Part shown: positions 27,963 through 35,341 of the stretch, piece by piece
How positions within the stretch are numbered: position 1 is the first letter of the stretch
Layout of the letters: every line of letters begins with the position of its first letter
Program-made: the position numbers and the translations under genes
Source: Propionivibrio dicarboxylicus
Lineage (GTDB): Bacteria; Pseudomonadota; Gammaproteobacteria; Burkholderiales; Rhodocyclaceae
DNA: 64,000 bases
NCBI GenBank assembly: GCA_945902805.1
Contig: CAMDMZ010000021.1
Coordinates: forward strand, 1 to 64,000
Direction of reading: 5' to 3'
Notes under the pieces: model-generated
The model's database searches: none
What the model saw: only the letters and a program-made list of their open reading frames with translations
What the model was told of the DNA's origin: nothing

Positions 27963-28370
27963 ATGACAACACCAACCAAACGCGTCACACCGGCCGCCGG
28001 CAAGCGAGCATCCCCGCGCAAGGATGTCGCTGATTCGCCGCCCGCGCCATTTATGCGCTTTCATCACTCGCAGAAGCTCCGCGACAAGACTCTGGATGTG
28101 CTCGGTATCATCGAAAGTGCTGACGAGGCGACGGCCCATTCAGGTCTGCTGACCGAATTGGTGCTGGAACTGACCGACAGCGGGCTGGATGAGTTCTTCC
28201 TCCAATCGCTGAAGGCGACGAAAGCGAATTTCCTCGTTCAACAGTCTGCCACGCTGGGTTTAGCGGGGGTACAGAAAGTGATGGGCACGGTCACGCGAAA
28301 CATTATCGGGCGCATGGATGATCGCCAGTTGCTTTCGGTCTGTAGTTCTATCCGCCGCTTTATGGTGTGA
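27963..28370 (+). CDS. Conserved hypothetical protein
   Basis: 135 aa, not recognised. A basic, Pro/Ala-rich N-terminal 30 residues (TTPTKRVTPAAGKRASPRK) precede a mostly helical body (LLTELVLELTDSGLDEFFLQS ... IGRMDDRQLLSVCSSIRRFM). No signal peptide or membrane segment. Starts 24 bases after the GNAT gene. Codon use matches the genome, so it is probably a real gene. Confidence 0.6.
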   Translation: MTTPTKRVTPAAGKRASPRKDVADSPPAPFMRFHHSQKLRDKTLDVLGIIESADEATAHSGLLTELVLELTDSGLDEFFLQSLKATKANFLVQQSATLGLAGVQKVMGTVTRNIIGRMDDRQLLSVCSSIRRFMV

Positions 28371-28425
28371 CTGAATGGTGGATTGGGGACTTCAAATAGT
28401 GCGCCACACAGCAGGAGCGAAAGAT

Positions 28426-28779
28426 ATGCCAAAACTTGCCGCCACACCCTGTCCGCCGTATTACACGGTGATCTTCTCGTCGCAACGCAGCGAGGGCGAC
28501 GCTGGCTACGGTGCCATGGCCGATCGCATGGTCGAGCTGGCGAGCCAGCAACCGGGCTTTCTTGGTGTCGAAAGTGCACGTGGCAGCGATGGCTTCGGCA
28601 TCACGGTTTCGTATTGGACGTCGACCGATGCCATCGCGCAGTGGAAGGCCAATCTCGAACATCTCGCCGCCAAGGACCTGGGACGGACGACTTGGTACAC
28701 ACATTACGAACTTCGCGTGGCCAAGGTCGAGCGCGCCTACGGCAACGCCAACACAACAGAAAATGGAGCCACGCCATGA
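28426..28779 (+). CDS. Antibiotic-biosynthesis-monooxygenase-fold (ABM) protein
   Basis: 117-aa dimeric alpha/beta-barrel type protein. YYTVIFSSQRSEGDAGYGAM, MVELASQQPGFLGVESARG and FGITVSYWTSTDAIAQWK are the ABM strand-helix pattern shared by small monooxygenases and heme-degrading proteins. I chose ATG 28426 (ribosome site GCAGGAG ahead) over the upstream GTG of the ORF track. The stop overlaps the next gene (ATGA), so the two are co-expressed. Reaction unknown. Confidence 0.8.
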   Translation: MPKLAATPCPPYYTVIFSSQRSEGDAGYGAMADRMVELASQQPGFLGVESARGSDGFGITVSYWTSTDAIAQWKANLEHLAAKDLGRTTWYTHYELRVAKVERAYGNANTTENGATP

Positions 28780-29132
28780 ACCTTCTTGCCAACGTCGTCA
28801 TTGGCCTGGTGGCTGTGTTGCACATCTATTTTTTGGTGCTGGAGATGTTTCTTTGGGACAAACCGGCCGGGCTCAAGGCGTTTCGCCAAACCCCGGCACA
28901 GGCTGCCGCCACCAAGGTGCTGGCGGCGAATCAGGGCCTTTACAACGGCTTTCTTGCGGCCGGACTGATTTGGGGTCTCGCTCTCGGCGCAGCCGGATTC
29001 GGCGTCAAGGTCTTTTTCCTGGTGTGCGTCGTGATTGCCGGTCTGTATGGTGCCGTCACAGCGAGCAAGAAGATCCTCTACATCCAGGCTGCCCCGGCCG
29101 CACTAGGCTTGCTGCTGCTGATGCTTGGCTAA
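28776..29132 (+). CDS. DUF1304 membrane protein
   Basis: 118-aa integral membrane protein with four hydrophobic segments (MNLLANVVIGLVAVLHIYFL; FLAAGLIWGLALG; VKVFFLVCVVIAGLYGAV; AAPAALGLLLLMLG). MFLWDKPAGLKAFRQTP is a DUF1304 signature. Overlaps the ABM gene. The ORF track lists it only as the tail of a longer frame from 28383; the true start is ATG 28776. Function unknown. Confidence 0.87.
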   Translation: MNLLANVVIGLVAVLHIYFLVLEMFLWDKPAGLKAFRQTPAQAAATKVLAANQGLYNGFLAAGLIWGLALGAAGFGVKVFFLVCVVIAGLYGAVTASKKILYIQAAPAALGLLLLMLG

Positions 29133-29163
29133 CGTTCATGATTCGACAGGCTCACCACGAACG
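29133..29163. repeat. Imperfect palindromic intergenic repeat (TTCGACAGGCTCA type)
   Basis: CGTTCATGATTCGACAGGCT followed by CACCACGAACG; the ends CGTTC/GAACG are inverted. This word is a common small repeat in many proteobacterial genomes. It follows the DUF1304 stop and may act as a terminator-like hairpin. Confidence 0.6.
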
Positions 29164-29200
29164 GACGCTGCTTCACGAAATGTTCTACGTTTCACATTCA

Positions 29201-29230
29201 GTCAGGCCAAGTCAGGCCAAGTCAGTCCAA
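29201..29230 (+). repeat. Three tandem 10-bp units
   Basis: GTCAGGCCAA twice and GTCAGTCCAA once, in direct succession. Simple tandem duplication; no function evident. Confidence 0.8.
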
Positions 29231-29393
29231 CCGCACTATCTGATTCTGCATGCGCCATACCTCGGCAAAGTGCGCATCACCGAGTCGTTTCATCGGGCGG
29301 GGCGCCCCCTTGCCGGCAACAATCGCAAACGGGTTGTCGACGCTTTTGTTCCGCAGAGGGTACGAGCAGGTCGATTACCAGCGGCACATCGTT
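29231..29393. other. Non-coding stretch between DUF1304 gene and elbB
   Basis: No gene I can support. Short shadow frames cross it but none has coding character, and the elbB stop marks its right end. Could hold a decayed gene; I recognise nothing in it. Confidence 0.4.
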
Positions 29394-30080
29394 TCAGCCC
29401 ACCACCAGCTTCTTCAGCGCCGCCATCCCAGCCGCAATGCCGCGCGCCACAGTGACAATATCTGCTTCCATCATGTAGCAAGGCACGGTGATCACGCGAT
29501 TAGCGGTGTCGACGCAAACCTGGTCGGCGCTGCAAGCAGCGGTGTTCATGCCCAGTGTGGCCATGCCGCCGCTGATATCGGCGATAGGGTAGGGCGATGC
29601 CTCGGCGACCGTGCCGACGGTCAGCGTCAGCGCCGGACCATCGGGGCCGATAGCGCGCGCCAGTGTGGTCGGCGCCATGCACAGAGCGGCGATGGCAATT
29701 TTTGTCGTGATGGCATCTTGCAAGGATTGGGCAACCTCGGGCAGGATCGTGCCCTGCGGACCATCAAACGCCCACTGGCTGAAATTCTTTGCCACGCCAA
29801 AGCCGCCGGGCATGACCACGGCGTCGAAATCGGCAGCGGAGAACTCACTCAGCGGCTTGATCTCGCCACGGGCGATACGCGCCGCTTCGGTCAATACGTT
29901 GCGCGATTCGGCCATCTCTTCACCCGTACGATGGTTGATGACATGGTGCTGTGCTACGTCGGGGGCAAAGCACTGGTAGTCGAATCCGTTTTGCTTGAGC
30001 GATAGCAGCGTGAGCACGCTTTCCTGAATCTCGGCGCCGTCATAGACGCCACAACCGGACAAAAATACGGCGGCTTTCAT
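29394..30080 (-). CDS. elbB: Isoprenoid biosynthesis glyoxalase ElbB
   Basis: 228-aa DJ-1/PfpI superfamily protein, reported to have weak glyoxalase activity; the physiological role is unclear. MKAAVFLSGCGVYDGAEIQE, CFAPDVAQHHVINH, VVMPGGFGVAKN and the nucleophile region AALCMAPTTLA are diagnostic. I chose ATG 30080, preceded by GGGAGGA, and rejected the 129-residue upstream extension in the ORF track, which has no family match and runs into the promoter of the opposite gene. Confidence 0.93.
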   Translation of the reverse strand: MKAAVFLSGCGVYDGAEIQESVLTLLSLKQNGFDYQCFAPDVAQHHVINHRTGEEMAESRNVLTEAARIARGEIKPLSEFSAADFDAVVMPGGFGVAKNFSQWAFDGPQGTILPEVAQSLQDAITTKIAIAALCMAPTTLARAIGPDGPALTLTVGTVAEASPYPIADISGGMATLGMNTAACSADQVCVDTANRVITVPCYMMEADIVTVARGIAAGMAALKKLVVG

Positions 30081-30111
30081 ACGTCCTCCCTGATGGTTTA
30101 TGGAACTGCCC

Positions 30112-30155
30112 ATTGCGAACAAATTGCTAACAGATCGGTCACCGATTGCGAACAA
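30112..30155 (+). repeat. Direct repeats ATTGCGAACAA in the elbB/thioesterase intergenic region
   Basis: Identical 11-mers at 30112-30122 and 30145-30155, 33 bases apart (about three helical turns). A TATACT at 30197-30202 could be the -10 of the rightward gene, putting the repeats upstream of that promoter. Confidence 0.45.
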
Positions 30156-30270
30156 TTGTAGTCTGCCTCGCCCATTTCGCAGTCGTGGTGCCGCTTTATA
30201 CTGGCGACCCGATGAACCCGCTATCGCACGCCAGATGCGCATTTTTGTGACTGGCGGCACGGAGAACCCG

Positions 30271-30675
30271 ATGAGCCATGAAGGTGTGAAACTGCCCGAC
30301 GTTGAGCCGGTGTTACGCGTGATGCCGATGCCGTCCGAAGTCAATCCGTCGGGCGACGTGTTTGGCGGTTGGGTGATGGCACACGTTGATATCGCCGGGG
30401 CAATTCCCGCTATGCGCCGGGCGCGTGGCCGCATTGCGACTGTGGCGGTGAATTCCTTCCTCTTCAAGCAACCGATCTCGGTCGGTGATCTGGTCAGCTT
30501 TTACGCCCAAGTGACGCGTGTTGGCAACAGCTCGCTGACCGTCGATGTCCAAGTCTTCGCTGAACGCAATCCCGCCAACCCGATTGTGGTCAAGGTCACC
30601 GAAGCCCAGCTAACCTATGTCGCGCTTAATGCCGATGGCAGCAAGCGCCTGGTTCCGCCGGCAGCGCACCTGTGA
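30271..30675 (+). CDS. Acyl-CoA thioesterase, YciA type (hotdog fold)
   Basis: 134-aa thioesterase releasing CoA from acyl-CoA. The hotdog catalytic segment PSGDVFGGWVMAHVDIAGAI includes the YciA-type Asp, and VAVNSFLFKQPISVGDLVSFYA is the second conserved block. I chose ATG 30271 (GGAG six bases ahead) rather than the ORF-track start 57 codons upstream. The stop overlaps the next gene's start. Confidence 0.9.
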   Translation: MSHEGVKLPDVEPVLRVMPMPSEVNPSGDVFGGWVMAHVDIAGAIPAMRRARGRIATVAVNSFLFKQPISVGDLVSFYAQVTRVGNSSLTVDVQVFAERNPANPIVVKVTEAQLTYVALNADGSKRLVPPAAHL

Positions 30676-31967
30676 TGAAACCGCAGTGGTCTGAATTTGT
30701 TGCCGTAATCCGGCAGGAAGTGGTTCCTGCCCTGGGTTGTACCGAGCCGATATCGGTCGCCCTGGCCGCCGCCAATGGCCGCCGGCTGCTGGGCCAGGTA
30801 CCGCAACGGATCGATGTTCTGGTCAGCGGCAACCTGTTCAAGAACGGCATGGGTGTCGTTGTGCCAGGCACCGGGATGACCGGCCTTGCGGTGGCCGCCG
30901 CCGTTGGCGCGCTGGGTGGTTTGCCCGATGCCGGCCTGGAAGTGCTGCAGGACTTAACCCCCGAGCATGTCGAGCAAGCCAAGGCGCTGATCCCCAACAT
31001 CACCGTGGATATCAAGGACGTGCCGGACGTGCTGTATGCCGAAGTGACGTCTTACGCCGGCGAACACGTTGTGCGCGTAGTCATCGCCGAGGGTCACACC
31101 CGAATCGTTGCGCTGGAAAAGGATGGCGTTGACCAGATGCCCCGTCAGGACCAATCGGGCACGCCGGCGGCGAACGAAGAAGCCACCAAGCCAGTCATGA
31201 AAATGCGCGCTATCGTTGAGTTCGCCGAGCAAGTGCCTTATTCGGAGATTGCCTTCATTCTCGACGCCGCCACCATGAATCAAGCTCTGGCCGACAAAGG
31301 TCTGCAAGGTCTCGGGCTGGGGATCGGCAAGCTGCTCAGTGATCAGGTCGAACGCAAGTTGCTTTCCGACGATCTGATGACGATGGCGATGCGTCTCTCT
31401 GCCGCCGCGTCGGATGCGCGCATGGATGGCGCCATGTTACCGGCCATGTCGAATTCCGGTTCGGGCAATCAGGGCATCGCGGCAACCATGCCGGTGGTTG
31501 CCGCCGCGCGTTTTCTCAAAGCCAGCGACGAGCAACTTGCCCGCGCCCTGATCATGAGCCATCTAGTGGCGATCAGCATCAAGAGTCACCAGAACAAGCT
31601 GTCCGCCCTGTGCGCCGCGAGTACGGCGGCTATGGGTGCCGGTGCAGCAATCACCTGGCTGCTCGGTGGCAACTTCGACCAGATTGGCCATTGCATCAAC
31701 AACATGATCGGCGACGTCGCCGGCATCATCTGTGATGGCGCGGGCAGCGCCTGCTCGATGAAGGTGTCGACGTCCACTGCGGCGGCAGTCAAGGCAGCAC
31801 TGATGGCAATCAACAACCTGCACATCCCCGAAAGCCAGGGCATTGTCTCGGACGATGTCGATCAGACCATCGCCAACCTCAGCCGCATCGCGCGCAAGGG
31901 TATGCTCGATACCGATATCGAGATCATCAACATCATGCGCGCCAAGCAGCGCACGCAATGTACGTGA
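30675..31967 (+). CDS. L-cysteine desulfidase-like protein (UPF0597/CyuA family)
   Basis: 430-aa member of the serine dehydratase-alpha-like UPF0597 family, which includes CyuA/YhaM, an iron-sulfur cysteine desulfidase giving pyruvate, sulfide and ammonia. Candidate cluster cysteines are visible in VPALGCTEPISVALA, GDVAGIICDGAG and GSACSMKVS. MSNSGSGNQGIAATMPVVA is another hallmark. ATG 30675 overlaps the thioesterase stop; GTG 30672 is possible. Specific substrate (cysteine or serine) is not settled by sequence. Confidence 0.87.
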   Translation: MKPQWSEFVAVIRQEVVPALGCTEPISVALAAANGRRLLGQVPQRIDVLVSGNLFKNGMGVVVPGTGMTGLAVAAAVGALGGLPDAGLEVLQDLTPEHVEQAKALIPNITVDIKDVPDVLYAEVTSYAGEHVVRVVIAEGHTRIVALEKDGVDQMPRQDQSGTPAANEEATKPVMKMRAIVEFAEQVPYSEIAFILDAATMNQALADKGLQGLGLGIGKLLSDQVERKLLSDDLMTMAMRLSAAASDARMDGAMLPAMSNSGSGNQGIAATMPVVAAARFLKASDEQLARALIMSHLVAISIKSHQNKLSALCAASTAAMGAGAAITWLLGGNFDQIGHCINNMIGDVAGIICDGAGSACSMKVSTSTAAAVKAALMAINNLHIPESQGIVSDDVDQTIANLSRIARKGMLDTDIEIINIMRAKQRTQCT

Positions 31968-31981
31968 GGGTGAATTTCGTC

Positions 31982-33583
31982 ATGCTACGTCGCCTGGGTT
32001 TGCTGATTTCCTGCGTCTGTTTAGTGTTGCTGGCGCTACCGGCAGGTGCGGCAGTGTCATCCGCCGATAGTGAAGCAGCCGCATTGACCTTGTTCAACCG
32101 TCACATTGTTACCCTGCAAGCCACCCAGTCCGGCTTGAGTGCTGCGGGTCGGGTCGAGCGAGCGCGACGGCGTTTTCTCGCTCTTGACGATACCGATTTG
32201 CTAAAACCGCTCAGCGTCTCGCCACTCCCCTCCGTGCCGGCCGGTCTATTGCTGAGCGTTGGCGAAAAGCCCCTGTTTGCTTTGCTCGCTGCCGATCTTG
32301 ACCCCGAGGACCGTGTCGATTTGGCGCAAGCCATGGATAGGGCACGCCTCCGGGTCAAGGACGCGATTGCCGCGCGTAATGCACAGAGTCAGTCCACTAC
32401 GCTGTTGCGTGGTCTGGCGATCAGCGCGGCCTGTGTCTTCGTCTGGTTGCTGGCGTTTCTGGTTGCCACGCGCCTGCATGGGTATTTCGATCGGCAGGTG
32501 CTGCAACACATGGAACCCGAAAGCGCCGATGCGGTGCCGCAAATCCATGCGTTGACCTATCTGCGTCTTGCCGGATATCGTTTGGCGGCCACGGGCGTCT
32601 GGCTGATGGTGGTGATCGCGACCTATCTCGCCGCATTGGGTGCCTTGATGGCATTCCCCTGGACCGAGCCATGGGGGCAAGAACTCGGCTCGTTTGTATA
32701 TACCCTGGGCGGATGGCTGGTCGCGGGCACACTGGGCGCCGTCCCGGGACTGCTCACGATAGCTGTAATCATGTTCGTTGCGCGGTCGATCCAGGATGTG
32801 CTGAATCTGTTGTTCAAGCATGTGCAGTCGGGTCAATTGCGGATTCCATTTCTGCATATCGAAACTCTCGGCGCGACGCGGCGTTTGTTCAGCGTGCTGA
32901 TCTGGGGGCTGGCACTGGCCGTGGCGTATCCATTTTTGCCCGGCTCGGGCAGCGATGCCTTCAAAGGCCTCTCGGTGATGTTCGGCTTGATGCTTACGCT
33001 GGGCTCAACTGGCGTGGTGACCCAATGGATGAGCGGCTTGGTCGTGGTTTATTCGCGTTCGCTCAAACGCGGCGATTTCGTGGCCGTGAATGGCGTTGAG
33101 GGGGTGGTAAGCGAAGTCGGCACGCTGGCGGTGAAGATCGTCAATCTGCGCAACGAGGAAATCACCTTGCCCAATAGCGTGCTCACCGGCAACCCCATCC
33201 ACAATTACTCCAAGCTTGCCGGACTTGAGGGTACGATGATCTCGACCCGAATCACCATCGGCTACGATACTCCATGGCGCCAAGTGCACGCCATGCTGAT
33301 CCTGGCCGCAGAGAAGACACCGGGCATCCGTCGCGAACCGAAGCCTTTTGTGTATCAGCGCGGATTGTCGGATTTTTACGTTGAGTACGAAGTGTTCGCC
33401 CATATCGATCAGCCGTTGCGGCGCATTCCGATTCTGTCGGCCATGTTGGCCGCGATCCAGGATGAATTCAATACTCATGGCGTACAGATCATGTCGCCGA
33501 ACTTTGTCGCCCAGCCGCCGCAGGCAGTGTTCGTTCCGCCGGACAAATGGCACGAAGCTCCTGCAGCGCCCCCAGCGCGGTAA
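31982..33583 (+). CDS. MscS-family mechanosensitive channel
   Basis: 533-aa channel that opens under membrane tension during osmotic downshock. A signal peptide (MLRRLGLLISCVCLVLLALP, cleaved near AGA-A) is followed by a periplasmic helical region of about 100 residues, at least four membrane spans, and the MscS core: a pore-lining helix, then VVVYSRSLKRGDFVAVNGVEG, NEEITLPNSVLTGNPIHNYS and a C-terminal alpha/beta vestibule. I chose ATG 31982, with GAGGGTG upstream; ATG 31958 overlaps the previous gene. Confidence 0.92.
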   Translation: MLRRLGLLISCVCLVLLALPAGAAVSSADSEAAALTLFNRHIVTLQATQSGLSAAGRVERARRRFLALDDTDLLKPLSVSPLPSVPAGLLLSVGEKPLFALLAADLDPEDRVDLAQAMDRARLRVKDAIAARNAQSQSTTLLRGLAISAACVFVWLLAFLVATRLHGYFDRQVLQHMEPESADAVPQIHALTYLRLAGYRLAATGVWLMVVIATYLAALGALMAFPWTEPWGQELGSFVYTLGGWLVAGTLGAVPGLLTIAVIMFVARSIQDVLNLLFKHVQSGQLRIPFLHIETLGATRRLFSVLIWGLALAVAYPFLPGSGSDAFKGLSVMFGLMLTLGSTGVVTQWMSGLVVVYSRSLKRGDFVAVNGVEGVVSEVGTLAVKIVNLRNEEITLPNSVLTGNPIHNYSKLAGLEGTMISTRITIGYDTPWRQVHAMLILAAEKTPGIRREPKPFVYQRGLSDFYVEYEVFAHIDQPLRRIPILSAMLAAIQDEFNTHGVQIMSPNFVAQPPQAVFVPPDKWHEAPAAPPAR

Positions 33584-33595
33584 ACGTACGCCTTC

Positions 33596-33621
33596 CGCCG
33601 TCCCACCAGCGCCGACTTTTT
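33596..33621 (+). repeat. Dispersed repeat, copy 7
   Basis: CGCCGTCCCACCAGCGCCGA then CTTTTT, filling most of the gap between mscS and the FAD-protein gene; its T-tail ends four bases before that gene's ATG, where the ribosome site should be. Confidence 0.87.
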
Positions 33622-33625
33622 GACC

Positions 33626-35254
33626 ATGTTGCGAATCAACGAACTCAAACTCCCGCTCGACCACGCCAAAGACGCGATCCGTGCTGCGATTCTGCAGCGG
33701 CTCGATATTCCGGCTAGCGAACTGATCAGCTTCTCGATTTTTCGGCGCAGCGTGGATGCGCGCAAGAAGTCGGCAATCAGCCTGATCTACGCCATCGATG
33801 CCGAGGTGAACAACGAAGCGGCGCTGCTTCGGCGCTTGCGGGATGATCGTCACATCATGCCCACGCCGGATGCCACGTATCGTTTCGTGGCGCATGCCCC
33901 GGCGGAGTTGAAGTCGCGCCCAGTGGTGATTGGTACCGGTCCCTGCGGCCTGTTTGCCGGCTTGCTGCTGGCACAGATGGGCTTCAAGCCCATCATCCTC
34001 GAACGCGGCAAGGCGGTGCGCGAGCGGACCAAGGACACTTGGGGCTTGTGGCGCAAGGGCGAATTGAATCCGGATTCGAATGTGCAGTTCGGCGAAGGTG
34101 GTGCCGGCACTTTCTCCGATGGCAAACTTTACAGCCAGATCAAGGACCCGCAGCACCACGGGCGCAAGGTGCTGGAAGAGTTCGTCAAAGCCGGTGCGCC
34201 GGAAGAGATTCTTTACATCAACAAGCCGCACATTGGCACGTTTCGCCTGGTCAGCATGGTGGAAAAGATGCGCGCGAGCATCATCGAGTTGGGCGGTGAA
34301 GTGCGCTTCGGCGCCAAGGTCGAGGAAATCGAGATCGAACGCGATAACAATGGCAACGGACAGGTGCGCGGCGTGGCGCTCGCCGACGGCGAACGCATCG
34401 CCGCCGAGCATGTGGTGCTCGCCGTTGGTCACAGCGCACGCGATACCTTCCAGATGCTCTATGACCACGGCGTGCATATCGAGGCCAAACCGTTCTCGAT
34501 CGGCGTGCGCATCGAGCATCCGCAAGCGCTGATCGATCGCGCTCGCTACGGCACAGCGGCGGGCCATCCGCTGCTCGGCGCAGCCGACTACAAGCTGGTG
34601 CACCACTGCAGCAACGGTCGCTCGGCCTACAGTTTCTGCATGTGTCCCGGCGGTCAGGTGGTGGCCGCGACCTCCGAACCCGGATGCGTGGTGACCAACG
34701 GCATGAGCCAGTATTCGCGCGCCGAGCGCAACGCTAACAGCGGCATCGTCGTCGGCATCACGCCCGAAGTCGACTACCCCGGTCATCCGCTGGCCGGCAT
34801 CGAGTTTCAGCGTGAGTGGGAATCGAAGGCCTTTGCGGCAGGCGGTAGTAGCTACGCCGCACCGGCGCAACGGGTCGGCGATTTTCTCGCTGGCCGTCCC
34901 TCGGTCGCTCAAGGCGAAATCGAACCGTCCTACACGCCCGGTGTGCATTGGACCGATCTCGCACAGTGCCTACCGCCTTTTGTGGTGACCGCGCTACGCG
35001 AAGCGTTGCCGGCCTTCGAAAAACAGATTCGCGGTTTTGCCATGGAAGACGCGGTGATGACCGGTGTCGAAACCCGCACTTCATCGCCGATCCGCATCAC
35101 GCGCGGCGCGGATTTTCAGAGCTTGAACACGCGCGGCCTCTACCCGGCCGGTGAAGGGGCGGGTTACGCTGGCGGCATTCTCTCGGCGGGCGTCGATGGC
35201 ATCAAGGTAGCGGAAGCCGTGGCGCTGGCGCTGCTCCAGGCTGCCCCGGCATAG
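33626..35254 (+). CDS. FAD-dependent dehydrogenase family protein (COG2509-like)
   Basis: 542-aa flavoprotein. A helical/RNA-binding-like N-terminal part (LRINELKLPLDHAKDAIR, then FSIFRRSVDARKK) precedes an FAD-binding Rossmann fold, VVIGTGPCGLFAGLLLAQMG (about residue 95). VQFGEGGAGTFSDGKLYS and AGEGAGYAGGILSAGVDG are family hallmarks. Widespread in bacteria, with unknown substrate. I chose ATG 33626; the ORF track starts at a TTG made by the repeat tail. No ribosome site precedes it, because the repeat occupies that position. Confidence 0.9.
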   Translation: MLRINELKLPLDHAKDAIRAAILQRLDIPASELISFSIFRRSVDARKKSAISLIYAIDAEVNNEAALLRRLRDDRHIMPTPDATYRFVAHAPAELKSRPVVIGTGPCGLFAGLLLAQMGFKPIILERGKAVRERTKDTWGLWRKGELNPDSNVQFGEGGAGTFSDGKLYSQIKDPQHHGRKVLEEFVKAGAPEEILYINKPHIGTFRLVSMVEKMRASIIELGGEVRFGAKVEEIEIERDNNGNGQVRGVALADGERIAAEHVVLAVGHSARDTFQMLYDHGVHIEAKPFSIGVRIEHPQALIDRARYGTAAGHPLLGAADYKLVHHCSNGRSAYSFCMCPGGQVVAATSEPGCVVTNGMSQYSRAERNANSGIVVGITPEVDYPGHPLAGIEFQREWESKAFAAGGSSYAAPAQRVGDFLAGRPSVAQGEIEPSYTPGVHWTDLAQCLPPFVVTALREALPAFEKQIRGFAMEDAVMTGVETRTSSPIRITRGADFQSLNTRGLYPAGEGAGYAGGILSAGVDGIKVAEAVALALLQAAPA

Positions 35255-35265
35255 GGGAAAAAGCA

Positions 35266-35336
35266 TTGTCTTTCCCGCGTCGGCGGGAATCTAGTCAAGC
35301 CAACACACTGGATCCCCGCTTGCGCGAGGATGACAG
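35266..35336. repeat. Large imperfect inverted repeat between convergent genes
   Basis: Left arm TTGTCTTTCCCGCGTCGGCG... and right arm ...CTTGCGCGAGGATGACAG are about 30 bases each around a 12-base loop, and each arm folds into its own small hairpin (CCCGC-GTCG-GCGGG). Resembles the TCATTCCCGC/GCGGGAATCCAG repeats common in proteobacteria. Located where both genes end, so it may terminate transcription from both sides. Confidence 0.75.
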
Positions 35337-35341
35337 AAAAA

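Noticed and set aside
29250-30005. 251-aa plus-strand ORF over the elbB region
   Set aside because: Mostly antisense to elbB, which has clear motifs.
33005-34948. 647-aa minus-strand ORF across mscS and the FAD gene
   Set aside because: Covers the intergenic repeat and two real genes on the other strand; His/Arg-rich, no domain.
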